Assembly: GCA_016718875.1 (NCBI GenBank)
Contig: JADKBL010000024.1
Span: 20,238 to 84,237, forward strand
Source: Bacteroidota bacterium
GTDB taxonomy: Bacteria > Bacteroidota > Bacteroidia > Bacteroidales > VadinHA17
Direction: 5' to 3'
Length of the DNA: 64,000 bases
A model generated the notes under the pieces. That model was not told the origin of the DNA, did no database searches, and saw only the letters and a program-made list of their open reading frames with translations. Made by a program: the position numbers and the translations under genes. Shown piece by piece: positions 52,450 through 61,546 of this stretch (position 1 is the stretch's first letter; every line of letters begins with the position of its first letter).

Positions 52450-53616
52450 ATGCTGTTTTTTATGGAAAAGAAGACTTTTTATGCTTCGGCTGACAGATCC
52501 TCATTGGATGAAATACTGAGTGAGAAGGAACTTGTTTCTTCCCAGCGGCTGTTTACTGAGTTGTTTGGCAGCCTTACAGGTATAAGTGCAATTATAAATC
52601 ATAACAGGCAGATAATATTTGCCAACATTGAATTTCTTGAATTGCTTGGCATTAAAAGTATTGAACCAATTCTGGGTAAAAGACCAGGCGAGGTTATTTC
52701 ATGTATCAATGCGGAAACAGGCACTTCCGGTTGCGGAACATCAGAAGCATGCAGGTATTGCGGAGCTGTTAATGTAATCCTGGAGAGCATAAGAAATAAT
52801 ACCAGGACAACCAGGGAGGCAAGAATATTATCTGACATTGATGGTAAAGTGGTTAGCTGGGATCTGAAAATAACTTCCTCTCCGATAAAGATGAACGATG
52901 ATGTTTTTTATGTTTTGTCCCTTCAGGATATTAGTCATGAGAAGAAACTCCTTGCTATTGAACGGGTATTCTTTCATGACCTCTTGAATACAGCAGGTGG
53001 CCTTAATGGTTTGTTGACAATTCTTAAATTGGGTGCTGATGATAAAGAGGTTAATGATCTGATAATCAAGTCGGAAGCGGCAAGCCAGATAATACTCGAG
53101 GAGATAATGTCATACAGGCAATTGAGAGCTGCAGAAGATGGTGATATTCAGGTGAAAATTGAGCAGGTCACTTCATTGGATTTACTGAGATCTGCCATTA
53201 GCAGAATAAGTTTTCATGAGGTTGGTCAGGATAAAGTAATTGAAATTGATGATGATTCGGTAAATGTAAGTTTCGAAACTGACCGGTTGCTGTTACAAAG
53301 GGTAATAATAAATCTGCTTAAGAATGCACTCGAAGCTACTGAAGTCAATGGTGTGGTGCGGGTAGATGTTAAGGAAATGAATAATAAGCTTGTTTTTTTT
53401 GTAAGGAATAACGGTAGTATACCTGAAGATGTGAGATTACAGATTTTTCAGAGATCATTTTCAACCAAAGACAGAACCAGAGGTCTAGGAACTTATAGTG
53501 TGAAACTTGTAACAGAGAACTATTTAAAAGGTAAAGTCAGCTTCATCAGTAATGAAGCTGAAGGGACTATATTTAAAGTAGAACTGAATAAATCCTGGCA
53601 GGAAGTTCCTGCTTAG
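52450..53616 (+). CDS. soluble PAS-domain sensor histidine kinase
   Basis: A 388-residue protein (ATG at 52450; another ATG at 52462). The PAS domain (about 35-165) contains a cysteine cluster C-x9-C-x5-C-x2-C (CINAETGTSG through CRYC). It is followed by an H-box helix ERVFFHDLLNTAGGL and a HATPase domain with IINLLKNALEA, RTRGLGTYSVKLV and GTIFKVEL. No membrane segment, so it senses a cytoplasmic signal, perhaps redox or metal through the cysteines. No response regulator is adjacent. Four bases separate it from the convergent gltD. Confidence 0.88.
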   Translation: MLFFMEKKTFYASADRSSLDEILSEKELVSSQRLFTELFGSLTGISAIINHNRQIIFANIEFLELLGIKSIEPILGKRPGEVISCINAETGTSGCGTSEACRYCGAVNVILESIRNNTRTTREARILSDIDGKVVSWDLKITSSPIKMNDDVFYVLSLQDISHEKKLLAIERVFFHDLLNTAGGLNGLLTILKLGADDKEVNDLIIKSEAASQIILEEIMSYRQLRAAEDGDIQVKIEQVTSLDLLRSAISRISFHEVGQDKVIEIDDDSVNVSFETDRLLLQRVIINLLKNALEATEVNGVVRVDVKEMNNKLVFFVRNNGSIPEDVRLQIFQRSFSTKDRTRGLGTYSVKLVTENYLKGKVSFISNEAEGTIFKVELNKSWQEVPA

Positions 53617-53620
53617 TTTA

Positions 53621-55039
53621 TCAGGTTTTAAGGAACCGGTCAATCTCCTTAGCTACTTTTCTGCCTGAAGCAATTGCATTTACAACAAGACTTGCTCCAC
53701 TGATAGAATCACCTGCAGCAAAGAATTTATGCCGGCTTGTCATATAATTGTCACCTACTTTAATATTCTTCCTTAGATTAAGTTCAACTCCTGATTCGGA
53801 AACAAGTCCTTCAAGAACAGGGTGAACAAATCCCATAGCCAGTAATACAAGATCAGCTTCAATAATTCTTTTCGAATTTGGAACAGTTTCCATTATATAT
53901 TTGCCATTCAGACTCTTCCATATAACATCTTCAACCTCAACACCGGTTACATTGAAATTATTTCCGATGAATCGTACTGATGATAAGTTCCAGAATCTTT
54001 CACATCCCTCTTCATGTGATGAAGAGGTCTTTAGTACTTTTCCAAAATATGGCCATGGATTATCTTCCGATCTTTCAGAAGGGGGCTTGGGTAGTATTTC
54101 AATCTGCCAGACGCGCTCTGCCTTCTGTCGTATGGATGTTCCAACGCAGTCTGATCCTGTATCTCCGCCTCCAATAACAAGTACCTTTTTGCCTTCGGCA
54201 TTTATCGGATTGTCAGATGCATCCATCTCTCCGGCATTTACTCTGTTCTGTAGAGTAAGAAAATCCATAGCAAAATGAATCCCTGAAAGATCTCTGCCTT
54301 CAATTGTTAAATCACGGGGATGGCCGGCTCCAATTGTAATGCATATTGCATCGAATTGTTTTTCAAGCTCGGAAGCTGTAATATCCCTGCCAATTGTTAT
54401 TAAAGTCTTTACAATAACACCCTCCTTCATCATCAGGTCAATTCGCCTGTCAATTGTATCCTTACCGAGCTTGAAGTCGGGTATCCCGTAACGAAGCAAT
54501 CCGCCAGGTTTATTGTCCTTTTCGAAAAGAGTCACGGTATGGCCGGCCTGGTTAAGTTGATCTGCAGCTGCCATCCCAGAAGGACCGCTTCCGATAACTG
54601 CTACTTTTTTCCCTGTTCTTACCTCCGGTATTGATGGTTTTATATATCCTTCTGCAAAGGCATGTTCAACAATTGCAACTTCGTTTTCACGTATTGTTAC
54701 TGGTTCCTTGTTGATATTCAGCACACAGGCATGTTCACAACTGGCTGGACAGATTCTGCCTGTAAACTCCGGAAAGTTATTTGTTGATGCAAGTCGCTGG
54801 TATGCACCTTTCCAGTCTCCCTTATACAGGAGATCATTCCATTCAGGGATGAGGTTATCAACGGGACAGCTCCAGTGGCAAAACGGGATACCACAATCCA
54901 TGCACCTGGCTGCCTGTAGCATCCGATCCTCACTGTTGAGAACCTGCTCTACTTCACTGTTATCACGGACCCTTTCATTTATAGGTCTGTTGCCAGCTTC
55001 TTTTCTCTTTATCTTTAAAAATCCATTTATATCAGCCAT
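53621..55039 (-). CDS. gltD: glutamate synthase small subunit
   Basis: A 472-residue protein. N-terminal cysteines (CMDCGIPFCHWSC, CPASCEHAC) hold two [4Fe-4S] clusters. FAD binds at VAVIGSGPSGMAAADQL and NADPH at KVLVIGGGDTGSDCVG. The C-terminal FAAGDSISGASLVVNAIASG closes the FAD site. It passes electrons from NAD(P)H to GltB for glutamate formation from glutamine and 2-oxoglutarate. It lies 68 bases after gltB, with a short CCGGCAACC-type repeat (55080-55100) in the gap. Confidence 0.96.
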   Translation of the reverse strand: MADINGFLKIKRKEAGNRPINERVRDNSEVEQVLNSEDRMLQAARCMDCGIPFCHWSCPVDNLIPEWNDLLYKGDWKGAYQRLASTNNFPEFTGRICPASCEHACVLNINKEPVTIRENEVAIVEHAFAEGYIKPSIPEVRTGKKVAVIGSGPSGMAAADQLNQAGHTVTLFEKDNKPGGLLRYGIPDFKLGKDTIDRRIDLMMKEGVIVKTLITIGRDITASELEKQFDAICITIGAGHPRDLTIEGRDLSGIHFAMDFLTLQNRVNAGEMDASDNPINAEGKKVLVIGGGDTGSDCVGTSIRQKAERVWQIEILPKPPSERSEDNPWPYFGKVLKTSSSHEEGCERFWNLSSVRFIGNNFNVTGVEVEDVIWKSLNGKYIMETVPNSKRIIEADLVLLAMGFVHPVLEGLVSESGVELNLRKNIKVGDNYMTSRHKFFAAGDSISGASLVVNAIASGRKVAKEIDRFLKT

Positions 55040-55107
55040 ATTTTCAATTCAATAATTTTACAATTTAAAAACTATGTTCCGGCAACCGGCAACCAGCAAC
55101 TATCCTT

Positions 55108-58100
55108 TTAGCTTGCACTTATCTCCAGGTCGAGCTCAACATCTGCAATCTTTTTCCTGAGTTCCTCAAGCTTCTGCTCCTGCAGTACTTTCTTGTAGTC
55201 GTATGGTATCACCTTTATAAACATAGGAATATACCTGGTAATATCATCAAGGATCATTTTAGCCTTGGCACTTCCTGTATATTTATAATGTCTTGAGATT
55301 AGGTCAGTAAGCTCAACTACATCACTGTTTTCATCCACAAGTGACAGTTCAACCATTCCCATATTACAGTAAAAATCGAAATTTCCCAGCTCATTAAGGA
55401 CGTATGCAACTCCGCCGCTCATTCCTGCAGCGAAATTACTGCCAGTCGTTCCAAGAACAACTACTCTTCCACCTGTCATATATTCACAGCAATGGTTTCC
55501 GACTCCCTCAACTACTGCAATTGCTCCGCTGTTTCTGACAGCAAATCTTTCACCTGCAACTCCGCAGATATAAGCTTCACCGCGGGTTGCTCCATACAAT
55601 GAAGTATTGCCAATGATTATATTCTTGTCAGGGGCAAAGGTTGAACCGGCTGGAGGTATCACAATAATCCTTCCCCCGGATAGTCCTTTACCCAGGTAGT
55701 CATTTGAATCACCTTCAAGATGAAGTTCGACTCCGGGTGCAAGAAATGCTCCAAAGCTTTGACCTGCTGATCCACTGAACCTGCACTTGATTGTTCCTTC
55801 AGGCAGACCATCTGGTCCATGAAGTTTTGTAATTGTACCTGACAACATAGCACCGGCTGTTCTGTCAGTATTATGTATGTCATGTGTAATTTCAACAGGT
55901 ACTTTTTCATTAATTGCCTTATCTGCAAGGACAATAAGTTTATTGTCGAGCAGGTTTATGAGTTTATTCTCTTGTTTATCAACACAATGCAGTGCGTTTT
56001 CAGATGCTTCTGCAGGCATTGCAAGAAGGGCAGTGAGATCAAGTTTCCTTATTTTCCAGTGATCAATGGCATAATTCCTTTCAAGCAGATCAGCTCTTCC
56101 TATAACATCGTCAAGTTTTCTGAAACCTAATTCAGCCAGGTTTTCACGGACCTCCTCAGCCAGAAAACTGAAGAATGTGACCAGGTAATCAGCCTTTCCC
56201 TTAAATCTTTTACGCAGCTCTGCATTTTGTGTAGCAACTCCTACAGGGCAGGTGTTGAGATGGCATTTGCGCATCATAACACAACCAAGCACAACAAGTG
56301 CACTTGTGGCGAATCCGAATTCTTCAGCTCCGAGCAAAGCTGCTGTAATGATATCTCTTCCGTTTTTAAGCTGGCCATCAGCCTGCAGCATAACCTTGCG
56401 CCTGAGATTATTCATTACAAGTGTTTGCTGGGTTTCAGCAAGCCCGAGTTCAAGCGGAAGTCCGGCATGTTTTATAGATGAGGACGGACTTGCTCCTGTT
56501 CCGCCTTCATATCCGCTGATCGTAATAAGGTCGGCACCGGCTTTTGTTACCCCGGCAGCTATTGTTCCAACACCGCTTTCTGAAACCAGTTTGACACTGA
56601 TTTTTGCTGAAGGATTGACATTTTTAAGGTCAAAAATAAGCTGGGCAAGGTCTTCAATAGAATAAATATCATGATGAGGCGGAGGGGAGATAAGTGTTAT
56701 CCCCGGTATGGAATAGCGTGTTTTGGCAATTATCTTATCAACTTTATGTCCGGGAAGCTGACCTCCTTCACCTGGTTTAGCACCCTGTGCTACCTTGATC
56801 TGTATCTCATCAGCATTTACCAGGTAATGAGTTGTTACTCCAAACCTTCCGCTGGCCACCTGTTTAATAGCACTTCTTACAGAATCTCCGTTTTCAAGAG
56901 GCTTGAATCTTTCAGGATCTTCACCTCCTTCACCGGTATTGCTGCGTCCCCCAATCCTGTTCATAGCTATAGCAAGTGTTTCATGGGCTTCCCTGCTAAT
57001 TGAACCATATGACATTGCACCGGTAACAAAACGCTTCATGATATTCTCAGCGGGTTCTACCTCTTCAATGGGGATAGGATTGGATTTTATTTTCAGAAGA
57101 CCTCTTATGAATCCCGGGAGTGCATTGTCAGCATCAACCATCTTTGAGTACTCCTTGAACTTGCTGTAATCAGCTGATCTTGTGCTCCATTGAAGTAACG
57201 AAATGGTCTCAGGGTTCCATCCGTGGTGTTCTCCGTTTTTTCTGTAGGAGTACACTCCTTCGGTAAGCACTTCCGGATGTTTCTCATCGATGTAAGCTTT
57301 TCTGTGAGGAATAAGAACCTCTTCGGTTATTTCGCTCATGCCGATACCTCCGATCCTTGAATTTGTCCCGGCAAAATAGCTGTCAATAACATCCTGGTGT
57401 ATCCCTATAGCCTCAAATATCTGAGATGAACGGTAACTTCTGAGAGTACTTATGCCCATTTTGGACATAATTTTCAGAATACCTTTGTTTATTGAATGAA
57501 CAAAGTTCTCTTCAGCTCTCTGGTAATCAAGCTGGATCTCCTTCCTTTTTACAAGTTTATCAATAACCGCAAAGCACATGTATGGATTGATGATACTGGC
57601 ACCATATCCAAAGAGGAGTGCGAAATGCATTACCTCGCGTGGTTCAGCTGACTCCACAACAATATCAATCTGCATCCTTTTTCTTGTTTTTACAAGATGA
57701 TGATGAACAGCAGATACCGCCATAAGTGAAGGAACAGGGGCAAGCTTCTCTGTAATTCCCCTGTCGGACAGTATTATATAATTTTTGCCTTCATCAACAG
57801 CTTTCTCGGCATCCTTGCAAAGCTGGTCAACAGCATTCTTAAGTGCCTCTTCACCTCCGGAAACATCAAAAAGCAGCTTCAGGTTGGCGGCTGAGAATCC
57901 CTTATACCGAAGGTTTTTTACAATCTGAAAATATGTATTTGTAATGACCGGATTCTTGAACCTTACCATTTTAACATGGTCAGGTGATTTATCAAGTACA
58001 TTTTGCTGCAATGAACCCAGGTAACCCGAAAGAGTCATTACAAGCTCTTCCCTGATATGGTCTATTGGCGGATTTGTCACCTGTGCAAAAAGCTGCTTGA

Positions 58101-59637
58101 AATAATTGAATAGTCTGTATGGTTTTTTTGACAAGACGGCGATGGGAACATCATTACCCATAGAACCGATAGGTTCCTTGCCGGTTGCGGCCATCTCCTT
58201 GATAATCTTATCCGTATCCTCAAGTGAGTAATTGAAGGATGTATAATATTTATCATACTGATCTCCCATATCAGGCGATTCCTCATGACCAGTCTCAATC
58301 TCTTCAAGAGTGACCATGTTCTGTTTTATCCAGTCGCCATATGGAAATTCATTGGCAAGCTTTGCCTTCAGTTCTTCATCATAATAAAGTTTTCCCTCAA
58401 CTGTATCCACAAGAAGCATCTTACCTGCCTTAAGTCTTCCTTTTTCTCTGATTTCTGCAGCAGGGAAAGATTGCACACCTGTCTCGGAACCCATGACAAT
58501 CAGGTCATTTGTTGTAATGAGATATCTTGATGGTCTTAATCCGTTCCTGTCGAGCATACCGCCTATATAACGGCCGTCAGAGAAAATAAGTGATGCAGGA
58601 CCATCCCATGGTTCGAGGAATGTTGAGTGGTAGAGAAAGAATGATATTAACTCATTTGAAATCGGGTTCTTTGTATTGAATGATTCCGGAATCAGTACTG
58701 ACATTGCATATGGTAATGATTTTCCGCTCATCAGCAGGAATTCCAAAACGTTATCGAGTGATGCTGAATCGCTTTTACCAGGTTCAATAATAGGGTAGAG
58801 CCGGGAGAGATCACCAAGTTTATCTGATTTAAGTATTGACTCCCTGGCTTCCATCCAGAACCTGTTTCCTTTAATTGTATTTATCTCACCATTATGTCCG
58901 AGAACTCTGAATGGCTGTGCAAGATCCCAGCTTGGGAAGGTATTTGTGCTGAAACGTGAATGTACCAGCGCGATGGCGCTCTGCAGTCTTTCATCAGTGA
59001 GATCCAGAAAATACTCCCTTAACTGCATCGAGGTAAGCATTCCCTTGTAAACCAAAACCTTTGTTGAAAGGGATGGTATATAGAAGATATTCTTCTGACC
59101 TATTTCAGAATTCCTGATAAGATTTTCTGTGCGTTTCCTTATGATATAGAGTTTCCGTTCCAGATCATCCTGCTGTAAGTCGGCTCCGAGGAGAATCTGA
59201 ACAATATTTGGTTCGGCAGCCCTGGCTATTTCACCTATTACTTTGTTATTTCTGGGGACATCGCGGAAACCGATAACATTAATACCCTCTTCTTCAATTA
59301 TTTTGAGTAATATCTCACGGCATTTTTCTGCATCACCATTATCCTGGGGCAGAAAGATCAGTCCTGTTCCGAACTGACCAGCCTGAGGAAGGGAATATCC
59401 CTGTATCAGATAGAAGTCGCGAGGCACCTGGATCAGCATCCCGGCACCGTCACCGGTTTTTTTATCGGCTCCTTCAGCACCCCTGTGTGTCATATTCTCA
59501 AGGACTTCAAGTCCCTGCCTGATTATCGAGTGAGATTTTCTGCCCTTCAGGTGGGCAACAAATCCGATTCCGCAGTTTTCATGTTCAAACTCCGGTCTGT
59601 ATAATCCCTGTTGTGCAGGGCGCTCCTTTTTATTCAT
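55108..59637 (-). CDS. gltB: glutamate synthase large subunit
   Basis: A 1509-residue protein of normal length. The class-II glutaminase domain begins at Cys22 in HENCGIGFVAHL, so the first 21 residues are a propeptide. The central and FMN-binding synthase domains follow (TGEGGEDPERF, GLPLELGLAETQQTLVMNNL). The [3Fe-4S] motif is CVMMRKCHLNTCPVGVATQ, and the C-terminal GXGXG beta-helix contains GGRVVVLGTTGSNFAAGMSG. It makes glutamate with GltD, the main entry of ammonia nitrogen in many Bacteroidota. A complete attenuator with leader peptide lies just upstream. Confidence 0.97.
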   Translation of the reverse strand: MNKKERPAQQGLYRPEFEHENCGIGFVAHLKGRKSHSIIRQGLEVLENMTHRGAEGADKKTGDGAGMLIQVPRDFYLIQGYSLPQAGQFGTGLIFLPQDNGDAEKCREILLKIIEEEGINVIGFRDVPRNNKVIGEIARAAEPNIVQILLGADLQQDDLERKLYIIRKRTENLIRNSEIGQKNIFYIPSLSTKVLVYKGMLTSMQLREYFLDLTDERLQSAIALVHSRFSTNTFPSWDLAQPFRVLGHNGEINTIKGNRFWMEARESILKSDKLGDLSRLYPIIEPGKSDSASLDNVLEFLLMSGKSLPYAMSVLIPESFNTKNPISNELISFFLYHSTFLEPWDGPASLIFSDGRYIGGMLDRNGLRPSRYLITTNDLIVMGSETGVQSFPAAEIREKGRLKAGKMLLVDTVEGKLYYDEELKAKLANEFPYGDWIKQNMVTLEEIETGHEESPDMGDQYDKYYTSFNYSLEDTDKIIKEMAATGKEPIGSMGNDVPIAVLSKKPYRLFNYFKQLFAQVTNPPIDHIREELVMTLSGYLGSLQQNVLDKSPDHVKMVRFKNPVITNTYFQIVKNLRYKGFSAANLKLLFDVSGGEEALKNAVDQLCKDAEKAVDEGKNYIILSDRGITEKLAPVPSLMAVSAVHHHLVKTRKRMQIDIVVESAEPREVMHFALLFGYGASIINPYMCFAVIDKLVKRKEIQLDYQRAEENFVHSINKGILKIMSKMGISTLRSYRSSQIFEAIGIHQDVIDSYFAGTNSRIGGIGMSEITEEVLIPHRKAYIDEKHPEVLTEGVYSYRKNGEHHGWNPETISLLQWSTRSADYSKFKEYSKMVDADNALPGFIRGLLKIKSNPIPIEEVEPAENIMKRFVTGAMSYGSISREAHETLAIAMNRIGGRSNTGEGGEDPERFKPLENGDSVRSAIKQVASGRFGVTTHYLVNADEIQIKVAQGAKPGEGGQLPGHKVDKIIAKTRYSIPGITLISPPPHHDIYSIEDLAQLIFDLKNVNPSAKISVKLVSESGVGTIAAGVTKAGADLITISGYEGGTGASPSSSIKHAGLPLELGLAETQQTLVMNNLRRKVMLQADGQLKNGRDIITAALLGAEEFGFATSALVVLGCVMMRKCHLNTCPVGVATQNAELRKRFKGKADYLVTFFSFLAEEVRENLAELGFRKLDDVIGRADLLERNYAIDHWKIRKLDLTALLAMPAEASENALHCVDKQENKLINLLDNKLIVLADKAINEKVPVEITHDIHNTDRTAGAMLSGTITKLHGPDGLPEGTIKCRFSGSAGQSFGAFLAPGVELHLEGDSNDYLGKGLSGGRIIVIPPAGSTFAPDKNIIIGNTSLYGATRGEAYICGVAGERFAVRNSGAIAVVEGVGNHCCEYMTGGRVVVLGTTGSNFAAGMSGGVAYVLNELGNFDFYCNMGMVELSLVDENSDVVELTDLISRHYKYTGSAKAKMILDDITRYIPMFIKVIPYDYKKVLQEQKLEELRKKIADVELDLEISAS

Positions 59638-59658
59638 TGTTCTTTCCGTTTTTTATAC

Positions 59659-59721
59659 AAAAAAACCGTTCTCATCATACCTGGAGAACGGTTTTCCTAT
59701 TTGATAATACAAACCATCCTC
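59659..59721 (-). terminator. gltB attenuator: mutually exclusive antiterminator and terminator hairpins
   Basis: On the minus strand three segments compete. GAGGATGGTTT (59721-59711) can pair with AAACCGTTCTC (59694-59684) over 11 positions, two of them G-U. The same AAACCGTTCTC pairs perfectly with GAGAACGGTTT (59673-59663), followed by seven T (59665-59659), a textbook terminator ending 21 bases before the gltB ATG. The first segment begins at the stop codon of a leader peptide, so ribosome position decides which hairpin forms. Confidence 0.75.
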
Positions 59722-59782
59722 ATACATTTCCAGGCACCCTGGCAATGATAAGAAGAATACTTATTGTGAAATTATTAATCAT
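59720..59782 (-). CDS. gltB leader peptide, Ile/Leu/Val-rich, 20 residues
   Basis: ATG at 59782 opens a 20-codon ORF, MINNFTISILLIIARVPGNV, ending in TGA at 59722-59720. Five of its codons are Ile, two Leu and two Val, with ILLII as a control run, as in ilv and leu leader peptides of other bacteria. It lies about 20 bases after a TATATTTG promoter box and ends at the first base-pairing segment of the attenuator. Stalling at the Ile/Leu codons would leave that segment free and allow read-through into gltB; full translation would mask it and let the terminator form. The peptide itself probably has no other role. CCAGG-GTG-CCTGG (59743-59731) near its end is a possible pause hairpin. Confidence 0.7.
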   Translation of the reverse strand: MINNFTISILLIIARVPGNV

Positions 59783-59802
59783 TCATTCATGTTAATTGTG
59801 TG

Positions 59803-59810
59803 CAAATATA
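59803..59810 (-). promoter_or_regulatory. -7 box of the gltB operon
   Basis: The minus strand reads TATATTTG, matching TAnnTTTG, 21 bases before the leader-peptide ATG. No clear -33 TTG is visible upstream. The rest of the 385-base gap up to zwf (59811-60022) is AT-rich and must also hold the divergent zwf promoter; I see no other gene in it. Confidence 0.55.
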
Positions 59811-60022
59811 AAATATTATCTTTTAAATTGTCATATAAAACTTGTAAGAAATTAATAAAATATCTAAATATCATAAAAAAGTTATCAACTTGTAAATTAA
59901 CAGAGCCTCTTTCTTATACATCCTTATATTAGTCTGTAAGAAACTTATTCGTATATTTTTTGTTAAATTGGCAGTATTATAATGCCCGGGTATTCCTGGT
60001 CCATTAAATAGTAAAAGAAGTA

Positions 60023-61546
60023 ATGGATAATCCTAAGAATCTCATTCTTGTAATTTTCGGAGCTTCAGGCGACCTGACGTCAAGGAAACTTATACCTGCA
60101 ATTTATTCTCTTAAAAATCAGGGACTTTTGCCTGGGAAATTTGCAATGATCGGTACAGGAAGGACAGGTTTTTCATTAGATGAATTCAGAAAAAAAATGC
60201 AGGACTCGATCATAGAGTTCTCTGAGGAAGCAGTGGATAAAGATCAGGTTACATCATTTCTGGATCATCTTTATTATCTCTCAATGGATAATTCGGCACC
60301 CGCGGATTTTTTTAGTCTGAGGAGCCATATTCAGGAAATTGACGATAAATATGGTATAGGGGGTAATTATATATTCTATATGGCCACCCCTCCTTTATTG
60401 TATGGGCCAATAGCACTTAATTTATCAAATGCAGGGCTGACAGGCCAGTCTGAAGGGTTCCGCAGGGTAATTATTGAAAAACCATTCGGGTATGATCTTG
60501 AGTCAGGAAGAGCCCTGAACAGGACACTCCACGAAATTATCACAGAGGAACAGATATTCAGGATCGATCATTACCTCGGCAAAGAAACGGTTCAGAATCT
60601 GCTTGTAACAAGGTTTGCCAATGGCTTGTTTGAACCTCTCTGGAACAGAAATTATATAGACCGTATCGAAATAACATCTTCTGAAAATATTGGGGTGGAA
60701 GAGAGAGGCGGTTATTATGATAATTCTGGTGCACTGCGTGATATGGTTCAGAATCATCTTCTTCAGATGGTCGGACTTACAGCAATGGAACCACCTTCAT
60801 CTCTCGATTCGAACGCCATCCGTAATGAAGTGCTGAAGGTATTTCAGTCACTCCAGCCTATTAAAGAGGAGGATGTGCCAAAACAGGTCATCAGGGGACA
60901 ATATACAGGATCGCTGATTCGCGGGGAATGTGTTACCGGGTACAGATATGAAAAAGGAGTTCCCAAAGACTCCAGGACTGAGACATATGTGGCTATTAAG
61001 TTTTTTATTAATAACTGGAGATGGGGTGGGGTACCTTTTTATATCAGAACAGGTAAACGTCTGCCTACAAGAGTGACTGAAATAGTTATTCATTTTAAAC
61101 CTACTCCTCACCATCTGTTCCGCAGAGATTCAGGTAAAATATCTGCTAATCAGCTCATTATCCGTATTCAGCCGGATGAGGGGATACTGCTTAAGTTTGA
61201 TATGAAAGAACCCGGGGCTGGTTTTAATGTGAAGAATGTTAATATGGATTTCCATTATAAGGACCTTGCAAATGTAAGAGTGCCTTCAGCATATGAGCGT
61301 CTTCTCTATGATGTTATGATAGGTGATTCCACGCTTTTCTCACGTGATGATGAGGTTGAGACTGCCTGGAAATTTCTTGAACCCATACAGAAAGCCTGGG
61401 CTAATAATCATGAAATTAAGATATTCGGATATCCTGCCGGTACCTGGGGACCTGAACATGCAAACGACCTTATTGAAGGCGATGGTCTGACCTGGAGATA
61501 TCCTTGCAAAAATCTTGCAGATGATGAACTTTATTGTGAATTATGA
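60023..61546 (+). CDS. zwf: glucose-6-phosphate 1-dehydrogenase
   Basis: A 507-residue protein with the nucleotide-binding GASGDLTSRKLIPAIYSL, the conserved EKPFGYDLESGRALN and the active-site RIDHYLGKE, whose Asp-His pair acts as the base. It oxidises glucose-6-phosphate to 6-phosphogluconolactone and makes NADPH (or NADH). The stop overlaps the start of pgl by four bases (ATGA), so the two steps of the oxidative pentose-phosphate pathway are coupled. Confidence 0.97.
   Translation: MDNPKNLILVIFGASGDLTSRKLIPAIYSLKNQGLLPGKFAMIGTGRTGFSLDEFRKKMQDSIIEFSEEAVDKDQVTSFLDHLYYLSMDNSAPADFFSLRSHIQEIDDKYGIGGNYIFYMATPPLLYGPIALNLSNAGLTGQSEGFRRVIIEKPFGYDLESGRALNRTLHEIITEEQIFRIDHYLGKETVQNLLVTRFANGLFEPLWNRNYIDRIEITSSENIGVEERGGYYDNSGALRDMVQNHLLQMVGLTAMEPPSSLDSNAIRNEVLKVFQSLQPIKEEDVPKQVIRGQYTGSLIRGECVTGYRYEKGVPKDSRTETYVAIKFFINNWRWGGVPFYIRTGKRLPTRVTEIVIHFKPTPHHLFRRDSGKISANQLIIRIQPDEGILLKFDMKEPGAGFNVKNVNMDFHYKDLANVRVPSAYERLLYDVMIGDSTLFSRDDEVETAWKFLEPIQKAWANNHEIKIFGYPAGTWGPEHANDLIEGDGLTWRYPCKNLADDELYCEL

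Noticed and set aside
59659..59697. The gltB hairpin as a plus-strand terminator
   Set aside because: No gene ends upstream on the plus strand, and the long T run lies only on the minus-strand side.
59613..59795. A 60-residue plus-strand ORF over the gltB leader
   Set aside because: It runs through the attenuator hairpin and the leader peptide on the opposite strand and overlaps the gltB start; the minus-strand features explain the sequence better.
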